A stretch of DNA of 16,029 bases from a bacterium (GTDB lineage Bacteria > Dependentiae > Babeliae > Babeliales > UASB340): positions 1-16,029 of the forward strand of contig DAOVNS010000024.1 of NCBI GenBank assembly GCA_030630075.1. Reading direction: 5' to 3'. The notes beneath the pieces are model-generated. The model saw only the letters and a program-made list of their open reading frames with translations. It was not told the DNA's origin and ran no database searches. The number at the start of each line of letters is the position of its first letter. The stretch's first letter is position 1. This document shows positions 1-7,070 of this stretch, in pieces. A program made the position numbers and the translations under genes.

Positions 1-1857
1 AACACTTCCACATTGAGTTCTGAAAAGCCGAAATTTAATATTTCTCCTATTCTTAATACAGAGCTTATCGAAGATGAATTCGAACTTAACGATGAACAAA
101 AATCAGAATTAACTAGCTTTTATCAAGATGTTTTAGACAAATTCCAAATAGGAAAAACCGTAAAAGGTAAAATTACATCTAAAGAAAATAACGGCATGAT
201 AGTCAGCATTGGATATAAATCTGATGGACTTATTCCTAATTATGAATTTTCAGACATAGAACTTAAAAAGTTCAATTCTGGCGATGAAATAGAAGTTATT
301 CTAGATAGAATCGAAGATGAATACGGAAACGTTGTTCTTTCTTATCAAAAAGCAAAATCCATTAAAGCTTGGGAAAAAATTGCAAAACTTGCTGAAAGCG
401 ATGAACCAGTCCGTGGTGTTGTTATTCACAAAGTTAAGGGTGGATTAAGTGTTGATATTGGAATTCCTGCTTTCTTACCAGGTTCACAAGTAGATACACA
501 AAGAGTAACTAACTTTGACCAATTTGTTGGCGAAGAAGTTATTTGCAAAATATTAAAAGTTAATAAAAAACGTGGCAATGTTATTATCTCAAGAAGAAAA
601 TACCTCGAAGAACAAAGACTTGAAGATAAAAAACAAGCACTTGAAACAATCAGCGAAGGTCAAATTCTTGAAGGTATCGTTAAAAACATTACCAGCTACG
701 GTGTGTTTGTAGATATCGGCGGAATTGATGGTCTATTACATATTACAGATATGTCATGGGGCAGAATCGCTCATCCAAGTGAAATGGTAAAAATTGGTGA
801 CAATATTACCGTAAAAGTAATTTCATTTGATAAGGGACACGAAAAAATATCCCTTGGAATGAAACAATTAACAGAAAACCCATGGGTTGATATTGATAAA
901 AAATATCCTATCGCAAGCAGCGTTGAAGGAAAAGTATCAAGTATTACCGATTACGGTTTATTTGTAGAAATTGAAAAAGGAATCGAAGGCCTTGTTCATA
1001 TTTCCGAAATTTCCTGGACAGAAAGAATTAACAATCTTTCTAAATACTATAACGTAGGCGACAAAGTTAAAGTTAAAGTTGTTGCTTTAGATAAAGACAA
1101 CAGAAGAATGTCTTTAAGTATCAAACAACTTGCAGAAGATCCTTGGAAAATGGTTTCTGACAAATTTAAAGTCGGCGATACAATCAAAGGCAAAATTACA
1201 AACATTACTGATTTTGGAATATTTGTTCAATTATTAGAAGGTGTTGACGGACTCGTTCACATTTCTGATATCTCTTGGACAAATCACATTTCACATCCTA
1301 GTGAAAAATACAAAAAAGGTGATACTGTCGAAGCTTCAATCCTTGGAATTGATGCAGATAACAAAAAAGTTTCTCTTGGAATCAAACAATTAGACAAAGA
1401 TCCATGGGAAAATATTGAAACAGAATATCCAGTAGGAAGTACTATTGAAGGTACAGTTTCAAAAACTACTAACTTTGGAGCTTTTGTTAAACTTCCATCA
1501 GGAATAGAAGGTCTTGTACATATTTCTGAACTTTCAGATAATGATGTAGAAAAAGTAGAAGACATTTTAAAAGTTGGACAAAGCGAAAAGTTCAAAGTTA
1601 TTAAAGTTAACGAAGATGAACGCAAACTTGGTCTTAGTCTTAGAACCGAACCAAGAGAAAAACCTCAAGAACAAGCTTTTGTTCCAAGAGAAGAAAAGAA
1701 AGCTCCAGCAAGAAGAGCTGCTTCTCCTAAAGCACCAAGAAGAAGTGAACCCCGACACAAAGAATCACGACACCAACAACCACAACAATCTAGTGGCGGC
1801 ATGAAGGGAACTTTACAACAAGCTCTTGAAGCTCATCTTAAAAAAAACAACAAGTAA
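1..1857 (+). CDS. rpsA: 30S ribosomal protein S1 (5' end probably outside the window)
   Basis: RNA-binding ribosomal protein that helps bring mRNA to the 30S subunit. Counting from the TTG at 13 (614 residues), six S1/OB-fold domains are visible at about residues 46-113, 131-197, 217-286, 301-373, 387-460 and 474-544. Domains 3-6 carry the typical G-[VLIA]-FV...G-[LI]-[LV]-H-I-[ST] core, and domains 1-2 are more divergent, as in classical six-domain S1. The last 70 residues form a basic, low-complexity tail rich in Arg, Lys, Pro and Gln, ending in a short predicted helix. This makes the protein longer than the 557-residue E. coli S1. The reading frame is open to base 1 and no ribosome binding site precedes the TTG at 13, so the true start is probably upstream. 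A strong terminator follows. Identification is secure; the start is not. Confidence 0.96.
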   Translation, partial: NTSTLSSEKPKFNISPILNTELIEDEFELNDEQKSELTSFYQDVLDKFQIGKTVKGKITSKENNGMIVSIGYKSDGLIPNYEFSDIELKKFNSGDEIEVILDRIEDEYGNVVLSYQKAKSIKAWEKIAKLAESDEPVRGVVIHKVKGGLSVDIGIPAFLPGSQVDTQRVTNFDQFVGEEVICKILKVNKKRGNVIISRRKYLEEQRLEDKKQALETISEGQILEGIVKNITSYGVFVDIGGIDGLLHITDMSWGRIAHPSEMVKIGDNITVKVISFDKGHEKISLGMKQLTENPWVDIDKKYPIASSVEGKVSSITDYGLFVEIEKGIEGLVHISEISWTERINNLSKYYNVGDKVKVKVVALDKDNRRMSLSIKQLAEDPWKMVSDKFKVGDTIKGKITNITDFGIFVQLLEGVDGLVHISDISWTNHISHPSEKYKKGDTVEASILGIDADNKKVSLGIKQLDKDPWENIETEYPVGSTIEGTVSKTTNFGAFVKLPSGIEGLVHISELSDNDVEKVEDILKVGQSEKFKVIKVNEDERKLGLSLRTEPREKPQEQAFVPREEKKAPARRAASPKAPRRSEPRHKESRHQQPQQSSGGMKGTLQQALEAHLKKNNK

Positions 1858-1863
1858 TTAATT

Positions 1864-1907
1864 AATAAAAAAAGAAGTGGCTGAAAACGGCCACTTCTTT
1901 TTTTATT
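1864..1907 (+). terminator. Rho-independent terminator after rpsA
   Basis: Perfect 18-bp inverted repeat: arm 1864-1881 pairs with 1890-1907 around an 8-base loop. The core is GAAGTGGC/GCCACTTC flanked by an A-run and a T-run, so it can act in both directions. It begins 7 bases after the rpsA stop and separates rpsA from ndk. Confidence 0.93.
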
Positions 1908-1972
1908 AAGATCCCAAAATTAAAATCAACCTTTTTCAAAATAAAATATTTTTTAAAAATTAAGGAAATTCA

Positions 1973-2380
1973 ATGTTAGAAAGAACATTAGGAATTATTA
2001 AGCCCGATGCAGTTAAAGCAAAAAATTCTGGCAAAATTATTGATAGAATTGAACAAGAAGGCTTTAACATCGTTGCAATTAAAAAATTAAATCTAACAAA
2101 AGATCAAGCAGAAACCTTTTATGCTGTTCACAAAGGAAAACCTTTTTTGGGTGAACTAGTAGAATTTATGATCTCCGGCCCAGTTGTAGTTGTCGCTCTA
2201 GAAAAAGACAATGCAATCAAGGCATGGAGAGATTTAATGGGCGCAACAGATCCTGCACTAGCCGAAGAAAACACATTGAGAAAATTATACGGAACGGATA
2301 AAGGTATTAACGCAACTCACGGTTCAGATGCTCCAGAGACATCAAAAACTGAAATTGAATTTTTCTTTCCAAATTTATAA
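1973..2380 (+). CDS. ndk: Nucleoside diphosphate kinase
   Basis: Transfers the gamma phosphate between nucleoside triphosphates and diphosphates through a phospho-histidine, balancing the NTP and dNTP pools in the cytoplasm. The 135-residue length is normal for bacterial Ndk. The N-terminal motif ERTLGIIKPDAV, the GATDPALA segment and the active-site motif NATHGSDAPE are all present; the catalytic histidine is residue 116. The start ATG has an AAGGA ribosome binding site at 1962-1966, seven bases upstream. The gene stands alone between two palindromic terminators, so it is probably a single-gene transcript with its promoter in the AT-rich 65 bases before the start. The active-site region has Ala after GSD where Ser is commoner, a minor variation. 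Confidence 0.97.
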   Translation: MLERTLGIIKPDAVKAKNSGKIIDRIEQEGFNIVAIKKLNLTKDQAETFYAVHKGKPFLGELVEFMISGPVVVVALEKDNAIKAWRDLMGATDPALAEENTLRKLYGTDKGINATHGSDAPETSKTEIEFFFPNL

Positions 2381-2401
2381 TTTAGAAAAATTTATAAATT
2401 C

Positions 2402-2439
2402 AAAAAAAGAAGCTGGCACAAAACCAGCTTCTTTTTTTT
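2402..2439. terminator. Bidirectional terminator between ndk and the Pro/Ala-rich gene
   Basis: Stem GAAGCTGG (2409-2416) / CCAGCTTC (2424-2431) with a 7-base loop, extended by an A-run on the left and a T-run on the right. It lies between two convergent genes and has a U-tract in both transcript directions, so it can serve both. Confidence 0.92.
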
Positions 2440-2462
2440 GTTACAATATTTTTTTAAATTAA

Positions 2463-4070
2463 TTATACAGCGGCTGCAGCTGCAGACACTTCTTCTTGTT
2501 CCATTGCAGCAGGAACAGAAACATCTTTTTGTTTCTTTTCCTTTTTCTCTTTTACTTCTTTTACTTTTTTTATCTTTTTTTGGTTAAGTTCTTTTTCTGA
2601 AAGCTCCCCTTTTGGCTGAACATCTTGAATAGTTTTTCTACCGGATGGTTGTTCAGTTGGTTCTTCAAAAACATTTACATAATCAGCCAAAGCTTTTGCT
2701 GCTTTAGTTTGAGCTAATCCAATATAAGTATCTTCTGTTAAACCAAAATCTTTTGCCCACTTGCCCATTTTTTCTATTCCAGAGAATATTTCAATAATAT
2801 CAATTAATGCTATATTCTTTTCTGAATCATCTAATTGTTTATTTAATTGTCTTAATACTTCACCTGCTTTATTTGCAAGTTCAACAATCGCCATAATATT
2901 GTTTTGTGCAGGAACTGATTTAAATTCAATAATTTCATTGGTTAATTTTTTGAATTCTGCAATTAATTCTTCTGTAGTTTTTACAGGAACTTCTTCTGCG
3001 ACTAGTTCTTCTCTTTCAACTTCAATTTGAGGAACAGGTTTCGCAGGAGGAGCTTCGATTTGAGCTGGTCGAGAAACAGGAGGTTGCATTTCTTCTGGCA
3101 TAGGTTGTAGTGGAGCAGCCGGAGGTCCAGCAATTGCTCTTGCGGTTTCCGCTACTTGGGTTGCGAATCGTGCTGCTTCGGCGACCGGTTCCACTCTTTG
3201 AACTGCAGCAGGTTGTACTGGTTGATACATTTCCTGTGGATACTGTTCAGGATAAGTTCCCGGAGGATAAGTTCCTGGTTGCATACCAGGTTGTTGAGTT
3301 GGCTTTTTGAACATTGCAGCAACTTGAGCACCTGTTCCCACAAGTTGTGCTGCTGTTCCAACAACTGTACCAGTTAATTGCTGAGCAGCCGCAGCTTGTC
3401 TTGCTAATCTTTCCATTCGACTTTCTTGCGGAACTTGTGGAGGTTGGGCCGCGGCAGGCGCCACAACAGCCGCATCAGTTTCTTCTTCTCTTACAACCAA
3501 AGCTCTTTCTTCTGTTGGTGCAGCAGGTCTTTGTTGACCAATTTGTACACCTATTTCTGGCCTTGGAGTTTTTGGTTTTCTTTGCCACCATTTAGTAGGT
3601 GCTGCTGCTGGGGCTGGAACAACTTCTGGTGCAGGTACTGGAGCAGGCGCTGCTACCGGCGGAGGTGGTGGAGGTGGCGCTACCGCAGTTGAAGTTGGCG
3701 CCATGGGAGCAGGCAAAGGAGCTGCCGCAGGAAGTCTTTGCGCACCTATTGTAGGTTGAGTTGGCTGAATAGGTTTTCTGGTAACTGTAGCTTTAGCTCT
3801 TTGCCACATCGATGGTTTCGCGGGAGTTGTGGCAGGAGGAACAGCCGTTGGAGCTGGTCGTCCTGTTGGTGTAGTCGTTGGTTGAACAGGTTTTCTTGCA
3901 ACTGTAGCCTTAAATCTTTGCCATCTGCTGGGTTGTGTTGTTGCCGGTACAGTTGCAGTAGGCGCTGTTGTGGTTTTCTTTTTACCAAAAATCGCAAAAA
4001 CCGAACTTACAAAAAAACATTGTGAAACACAAATAACCGAAACCGCTAAAAATAGATTTATTTTCCTCAT
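2463..4070 (-). CDS. Large exported Pro/Ala-rich protein of unknown function
   Basis: I do not recognise a family for this 535-residue protein. Residues 1-26 form a clear signal peptide (basic MRK, hydrophobic core, VFA cleavage site), so it is exported. Residues 30-350 are low-complexity and rich in Pro, Ala, Gln and Thr. They include a repeated segment (WQRFKATVARKPVQPT at 50-65; WQRAKATVTRKPIQPT at 89-104, a 39-residue period), a shortened third copy near 161-165 (WWQRK), and seven consecutive prolines at 132-138. Residues 365-470 look helical and folded, residues 485-516 are a Lys/Glu helix (KKVKEVKEKKEKK), and the end is an alanine run. A structural envelope protein or a protein spanning the periplasm would fit, but that is inference. 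It is a single gene behind a G-rich ribosome binding site and ends at a shared terminator. Confidence 0.85.
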   Translation of the reverse strand: MRKINLFLAVSVICVSQCFFVSSVFAIFGKKKTTTAPTATVPATTQPSRWQRFKATVARKPVQPTTTPTGRPAPTAVPPATTPAKPSMWQRAKATVTRKPIQPTQPTIGAQRLPAAAPLPAPMAPTSTAVAPPPPPPPVAAPAPVPAPEVVPAPAAAPTKWWQRKPKTPRPEIGVQIGQQRPAAPTEERALVVREEETDAAVVAPAAAQPPQVPQESRMERLARQAAAAQQLTGTVVGTAAQLVGTGAQVAAMFKKPTQQPGMQPGTYPPGTYPEQYPQEMYQPVQPAAVQRVEPVAEAARFATQVAETARAIAGPPAAPLQPMPEEMQPPVSRPAQIEAPPAKPVPQIEVEREELVAEEVPVKTTEELIAEFKKLTNEIIEFKSVPAQNNIMAIVELANKAGEVLRQLNKQLDDSEKNIALIDIIEIFSGIEKMGKWAKDFGLTEDTYIGLAQTKAAKALADYVNVFEEPTEQPSGRKTIQDVQPKGELSEKELNQKKIKKVKEVKEKKEKKQKDVSVPAAMEQEEVSAAAAAV

Positions 4071-4085
4071 TTCCCTTCTCCCCCT
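4071..4085 (-). promoter_or_regulatory. G-rich ribosome binding region of the Pro/Ala-rich gene
   Basis: On the minus strand the start codon is preceded by AGGGGGAGAAGGGAA, a double G-run abutting the ATG. The same pattern precedes the genes starting at 6684 and 7057. Elsewhere in the window the ribosome binding sites are shorter (AAGGA, GGAG, GGGAGA). It certainly contains a usable Shine-Dalgarno element; any further regulatory role is inferred. Confidence 0.6.
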
Positions 4086-4174
4086 AAGTTTTTATGAGAA
4101 ATATTTTAAATATTATCTTTTAATCAATATCATTTTAGCGAATTATGTTCCTAATTATCAATGATATTAGAATT

Positions 4175-5029
4175 TTAATTGATCTCAGGAACACTTTTTG
4201 ATTTTACCCATGAGTCTAATTCAATGAGATATTTAAGAAGATCTTCAAGTTGAGAAAGTCGAATTGAATTTGGTCCATCGCAAAGCGCCTTTTCTGGATT
4301 ATCATGCACTTCCATAAAAATACCCGCTATACCTTGTGCAACCGCAGCCTTTGCCAGGGCTGGTATAAATTCTCTATCACCACCAGACGAACATCCTTGG
4401 CCACTGGGACGCTGAACAGAATGCGTAGCGTCAAACACCATCGGCTTGCTAATTTTCTTCATAATAGGAAAATTTCGATAATCTACGATCAAATTATTAT
4501 AACCGAATGCATACCCTCGTTCGCAAACCCAAATATTTTCATTTCCAGACGATGCAATTTTTTTTACAACACTCTCCATTGCTTCTGGATTTAAAAATTG
4601 TCCTTTTTTCACATGAACAATTTTTCCGGTTTTGCCTGCGGCAACTAATAAATCGGTTTGACGACATAAAAAAGCAGGGATTTGCAAAACATCTACAACT
4701 TGCGCTACAGATTCAACTTGGGATATTTCGTGAATATCGGTGACAACAGGAACTTCTAATTGATTTCTTACTTTTTCTAGAATTCTTAAGCCTTGATCAA
4801 AACCAACGCCTCTAAAGTTTTGCAAAGCGGTTCGGTTTGCTTTATCAAACGAACTCTTAAAAATAAAGTTGAACTTTAACTTTTCGGATAAAGTCTTTAA
4901 AGCTTCAGCCATTTTAATACAGTGATCTTCACTTTCAATAGCACAAGGTCCCAAAATAAAAAATAACGGATTTGTATTTCCATTTATTTTTTTTAAACGT
5001 TCGACTTTGTTCTCAACTTCAGAATTCAT
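4175..5029 (-). CDS. kdsA: 3-deoxy-8-phosphooctulonate (KDO-8-P) synthase, metal-dependent type
   Basis: Condenses arabinose 5-phosphate with phosphoenolpyruvate to make KDO-8-phosphate, the committed step towards the KDO sugar of lipopolysaccharide; cytoplasmic TIM barrel. The 284-residue length is normal. Motifs include GPCAIES (27-33), KSSFDKANR (58-66), DATHSVQRP (200-208) and EVHDNPEKALCDGP (240-253). The four metal ligands known from the Aquifex enzyme (Cys11, His185, Glu222, Asp233) correspond to Cys29, His203, Glu240 and Asp251, all with the same offset of 18. This marks the metal-dependent class, unlike the E. coli form with Asn at the Cys position. The ATG has a GGAG site about 8 bases upstream, and the gene begins 18 bases after nusB, implying cotranscription with efp and nusB. 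No convincing terminator follows. Confidence 0.96.
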   Translation of the reverse strand: MNSEVENKVERLKKINGNTNPLFFILGPCAIESEDHCIKMAEALKTLSEKLKFNFIFKSSFDKANRTALQNFRGVGFDQGLRILEKVRNQLEVPVVTDIHEISQVESVAQVVDVLQIPAFLCRQTDLLVAAGKTGKIVHVKKGQFLNPEAMESVVKKIASSGNENIWVCERGYAFGYNNLIVDYRNFPIMKKISKPMVFDATHSVQRPSGQGCSSGGDREFIPALAKAAVAQGIAGIFMEVHDNPEKALCDGPNSIRLSQLEDLLKYLIELDSWVKSKSVPEIN

Positions 5030-5047
5030 TAAAAGCTCCAGCTCTGA

Positions 5048-5569
5048 TTATTTTTCTTCTTTTTTGTCTTTTTTTTCTAATTTTAGATTCAACTTCTTGC
5101 AAGCCTCATCCAAGATTCCATTAATAAATTTATAGGAATCCTTTTCTGCAAAACATTTTGCCAATTCAATTGCTTCATTAATCACAACTGATGGGATAGC
5201 ATCAGGCTGCTGTATCTCCCAAAGAGACATTCGTAATATCAAAAGAGTACAACAGCTAAGTCTCTCTAACTTCCAATTTTGCAACAATGGCTCAATTTGC
5301 TTATCAAGCTCTTTTCTTTGACCAATTACAGAATTAGCAATTGTGATAGCTAATGAATCATCTGGAATATCTACACTAAAACCAGATCTAAAGCTTTCAA
5401 TCATTTCGCTTACAGAAATCGCATAACCATAACTATCCGCAATATACAAAAAATGGAAAGCCAATGCACGAATATCTCGTCTTGACGTAACTTTTATAGC
5501 ATATTTTTTAATTTTTTTATCAAGATTTTCTTCATCTTGATTGTGATTAACATCATTTGTGTTTGCCAT
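5048..5569 (-). CDS. nusB: Transcription antitermination factor NusB
   Basis: All-helical RNA-binding protein that, with NusE/S10, binds boxA RNA and promotes antitermination, mainly on rRNA operons. The NusB signature runs from RRDIRALAFHFLYI through a middle region of acidic helices to LERLSCCTLLILRMSLWEI and VVINEAIELAKCFAEKDSYKFINGILDEACKKL. The protein is 173 residues from the ATG at 5569; an in-frame ATG at 5596 would add nine residues. I prefer 5569 because only it has any upstream purine motif (AGGG, 12 bases away, weak) and because the extra residues do not look like NusB. An extra charged N-terminal stretch and a lysine-rich C-terminus flank the domain. It lies between efp and kdsA on the same strand; efp-nusB neighbourhood is common in bacteria. 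Confidence 0.9.
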   Translation of the reverse strand: MANTNDVNHNQDEENLDKKIKKYAIKVTSRRDIRALAFHFLYIADSYGYAISVSEMIESFRSGFSVDIPDDSLAITIANSVIGQRKELDKQIEPLLQNWKLERLSCCTLLILRMSLWEIQQPDAIPSVVINEAIELAKCFAEKDSYKFINGILDEACKKLNLKLEKKDKKEEK

Positions 5570-5620
5570 GACAAAAAAAGACCCTAAAAATTTCATAGAA
5601 CAAATATTAATAACTTAGAC

Positions 5621-5652
5621 AACTTGTTATTTGGATAACTCGTTATTTAGAC
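5621..5652. repeat. Imperfect 16-bp tandem repeat at the 3' end of efp
   Basis: AACTTGTTATTTGGAT (5621-5636) is followed directly by AACTCGTTATTTAGAC (5637-5652), with three or four mismatches. The repeat spans the efp stop codon and reaches into the spacer before nusB. It is probably a small slippage duplication; no function is evident. Confidence 0.4.
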
Positions 5653-6204
5653 GCGTTCGATATATTTATTTTCGCGAGTATCAACTTTTACCTTATCACC
5701 TTCATTGATAAATAAAGGAACCGAAACAACTACACCGGTTTCTAGTGTTGCAGGCTTGTTTCCACCTTGAGCAGTATCACCTTTTACTCCAGGAATTGTC
5801 TCTTTTACTTCAAGTACCATAAATAAAGGTGGTTCTACCGCAATTGGACGGCCTTTAAAAAAAAGAACATCGTAAATTTCTGATTCTTTTAAGTATTTTT
5901 TTACAGATTCAACATGTTCAGAATCAAAATCTGTTTGTTCATAACTTTCTTGATCCATAAAGTAATATAAATCATCCGAATAAAGATATTGCATCTTTTT
6001 TTTCTCTAAATCTGGTTCTGGAAATTTTTCACCTGAACGGAAAGTTTCTTCCAAGGTCCTGTTGGTAATTAAATTTTTTAATTTAGTTCTAACAAAAGCA
6101 CCGCCCTTTCCAGGCTTTACATGTTGAAACTCTACAACTAACCAAGGCTCATTATTCCACAAAATTTTCGTTGAACCACGCTTAAAATCGGATGTTGATA
6201 TCAC
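5647..6204 (-). CDS. efp: Translation elongation factor P
   Basis: Binds between the P and E sites of ribosomes stalled on polyproline and stimulates peptide bond formation. From the chosen start it is 185 residues, the normal length. It has the three-barrel EF-P layout: an N-terminal KOW-like domain with STSDFKRGSTKILWNNEPWLVVEF, the loop HVKPGKGGAFVRTKLKNL whose tip lysine (residue 33) matches E. coli Lys34, the site of modification, and a C-terminal domain ending in VDTRENKYIERV. I chose the GTG at 6204 because AAGGA sits at 6211-6215, six bases upstream; a TTG at 6234 has no such site. It is the first gene of the apparent efp-nusB-kdsA operon. No lysine-modification gene is in the window. 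A heptaproline protein is encoded nearby at 2463-4070, a plausible EF-P client. Confidence 0.95.
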   Translation of the reverse strand: MISTSDFKRGSTKILWNNEPWLVVEFQHVKPGKGGAFVRTKLKNLITNRTLEETFRSGEKFPEPDLEKKKMQYLYSDDLYYFMDQESYEQTDFDSEHVESVKKYLKESEIYDVLFFKGRPIAVEPPLFMVLEVKETIPGVKGDTAQGGNKPATLETGVVVSVPLFINEGDKVKVDTRENKYIERV

Positions 6205-6283
6205 GGGTATTCCTTCCAGGGACTTTTGAATCAAAAAAACTTAAAAAAATACGCTTACTAAACCAAATATGAACTTAGAATAC

Positions 6284-6318
6284 AAAAAAAAAGCTCTTTT
6301 TACAAAGAGCCCTTTTTT
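6284..6318 (-). terminator. Rho-independent terminator after the coiled-coil glycine-zipper gene
   Basis: Stem GCTCTTT (6293-6299) / AAAGAGC (6304-6310) with a four-base loop. Read leftward it is followed by a U-run encoded by the A-run at 6284-6292. It lies 24 bases beyond the stop of the gene ending at 6343 and upstream of efp, so efp probably has its own promoter in the following 80 bases. Confidence 0.85.
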
Positions 6319-6342
6319 ATAAAACAATTATAAAATAATTAA

Positions 6343-6684
6343 TTAATTATTATCGTTGAATTTCGTTTTAAGATTACTAATTTCATCTTCTAACATATCA
6401 ATTCTTTTTTGAAATTCTCTTAACTTTTTATCAATTCTTTCTGCAAATCTTTCCATATCTCTTGAAATATTATCTCTTAAATTCATAAAATCCGTAACTG
6501 TTATGCCTGAAGATGGATGTGCTGGTTGTGTTCTAGGAGCAGTCATTGCACCAGACACCAATCCGCCGAACATGCCTCCTGCCATTCCTCCAGCAAACGC
6601 ATCCCCTCCTCCTCTTGCAGATAATGAAACAGTTGATATCAAAAACATAAAAATACATAAACTTTTAGTAAAAAAATTATTCAT
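6343..6684 (-). CDS. Small exported glycine-zipper protein with C-terminal coiled coil
   Basis: I recognise no named family for this 113-residue protein. Residues 1-23 are a signal peptide (MNNFFTK, hydrophobic core, SLSA cleavage site). The mature N-terminus, residues 25-47, is glycine-rich (GGGDAFAGGMAGGMFGG then LVSGAM) with glycines spaced as in glycine zippers, which pack helices in membranes. Residues 66-110 are a charged amphipathic helix with a heptad pattern (LRDNISRDMERFAERIDKKL and on), a likely coiled coil. The ATG at 6684 directly follows GGGGGAAGGG; a TTG four codons upstream would place that motif inside the gene and is rejected. The gene lies 37 bases downstream of the paralogue starting at 7057, probably in one transcript, and has its own terminator. 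Oligomeric envelope assembly is an inference. Confidence 0.82.
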   Translation of the reverse strand: MNNFFTKSLCIFMFLISTVSLSARGGGDAFAGGMAGGMFGGLVSGAMTAPRTQPAHPSSGITVTDFMNLRDNISRDMERFAERIDKKLREFQKRIDMLEDEISNLKTKFNDNN

Positions 6685-6694
6685 CCCTTCCCCC
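6685..6694 (-). promoter_or_regulatory. G-rich ribosome binding region before the coiled-coil glycine-zipper gene
   Basis: GGGGGAAGGG on the minus strand lies immediately before the ATG at 6684. It matches the G-rich leaders at 4071-4085 and 7058-7070, and it decides the start of this gene over the in-frame TTG upstream. Confidence 0.6.
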
Positions 6695-6721
6695 AAGCAT
6701 TAATTTTTAATTTCTTAAGTC

Positions 6722-7057
6722 TTATTCTTTTCCTTTTTTCTTTCTAAGAACCATCACACCAAGACCAACAATTGCCAAAAACATTAGGATAAATGCAATT
6801 ATTACAACAATTGTTATAAATCCGGCTTTTTGTTCTCCAAACATTTCTCTTCTAAGCTGTTGTTCATGTCTTAATTGTTGAACATCTCTTTTGGCATCTC
6901 TACCGCTAGAATCTTTTGTCATCGCACCAGAAATTACGCCTCCGAGCATTCCTCCGGCCATACCGCCAGCAAAAGAATCACCACTTCCAGCAACAAGCAT
7001 TGCGGATGGATTCAAGAATAATAACGACAAAACAATACTTAATATGATTTTTTTCAT
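6722..7057 (-). CDS. Small exported glycine-zipper protein with C-terminal membrane anchor
   Basis: This 111-residue protein is a paralogue of the one encoded at 6343-6684 and belongs to no family I can name. Residues 1-23 are a signal peptide (MKKIILSIVLSLLFL, cleavage near LVA). Residues 24-46 repeat the shared glycine-zipper block (GSGDSFAGGMAGGMLGG then VISGAM). A charged Gln/Arg-rich linker follows at 48-78. Residues 80-104 are a strong transmembrane segment (FITIVVIIAFILMFLAIVGL and on), ending in RKKKGKE, so the C-terminus is probably cytoplasmic and the glycine block extracytoplasmic. The ATG at 7057 follows AGGGGGACAGGGG; an upstream in-frame start at 7084 would put that motif inside the gene. 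The stop lies 37 bases before the next gene on the same strand. It is divergent from glyA. Confidence 0.82.
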   Translation of the reverse strand: MKKIILSIVLSLLFLNPSAMLVAGSGDSFAGGMAGGMLGGVISGAMTKDSSGRDAKRDVQQLRHEQQLRREMFGEQKAGFITIVVIIAFILMFLAIVGLGVMVLRKKKGKE

Positions 7058-7070
7058 CCCCTGTCCCCCT
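7058..7070 (-). promoter_or_regulatory. G-rich ribosome binding region before the anchored glycine-zipper gene
   Basis: AGGGGGACAGGGG on the minus strand abuts the ATG at 7057. It is the third example of the double G-run leader found on exported-protein genes in this window, and it fixes the start. Confidence 0.6.

Noticed and set aside
1284..1804. Open frames on both strands within the 3' half of rpsA
   Set aside because: They overlap conserved S1 domains, lack start signals and resemble nothing.
2761..4025. Many long open frames on the opposite strand and in other frames of the Pro/Ala-rich gene, some Cys/Trp/Arg-rich
   Set aside because: They are by-products of its GC-richer, repetitive codons. 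They have no ribosome binding sites, odd composition, and lie opposite a gene with a clear signal peptide.
4126..4168. Inverted repeat AATATCATT/AATGATATT downstream of kdsA
   Set aside because: The loop is about 25 bases, the stem is all weak pairs and no T-run follows on the minus strand, so it is not convincing as a terminator or operator.
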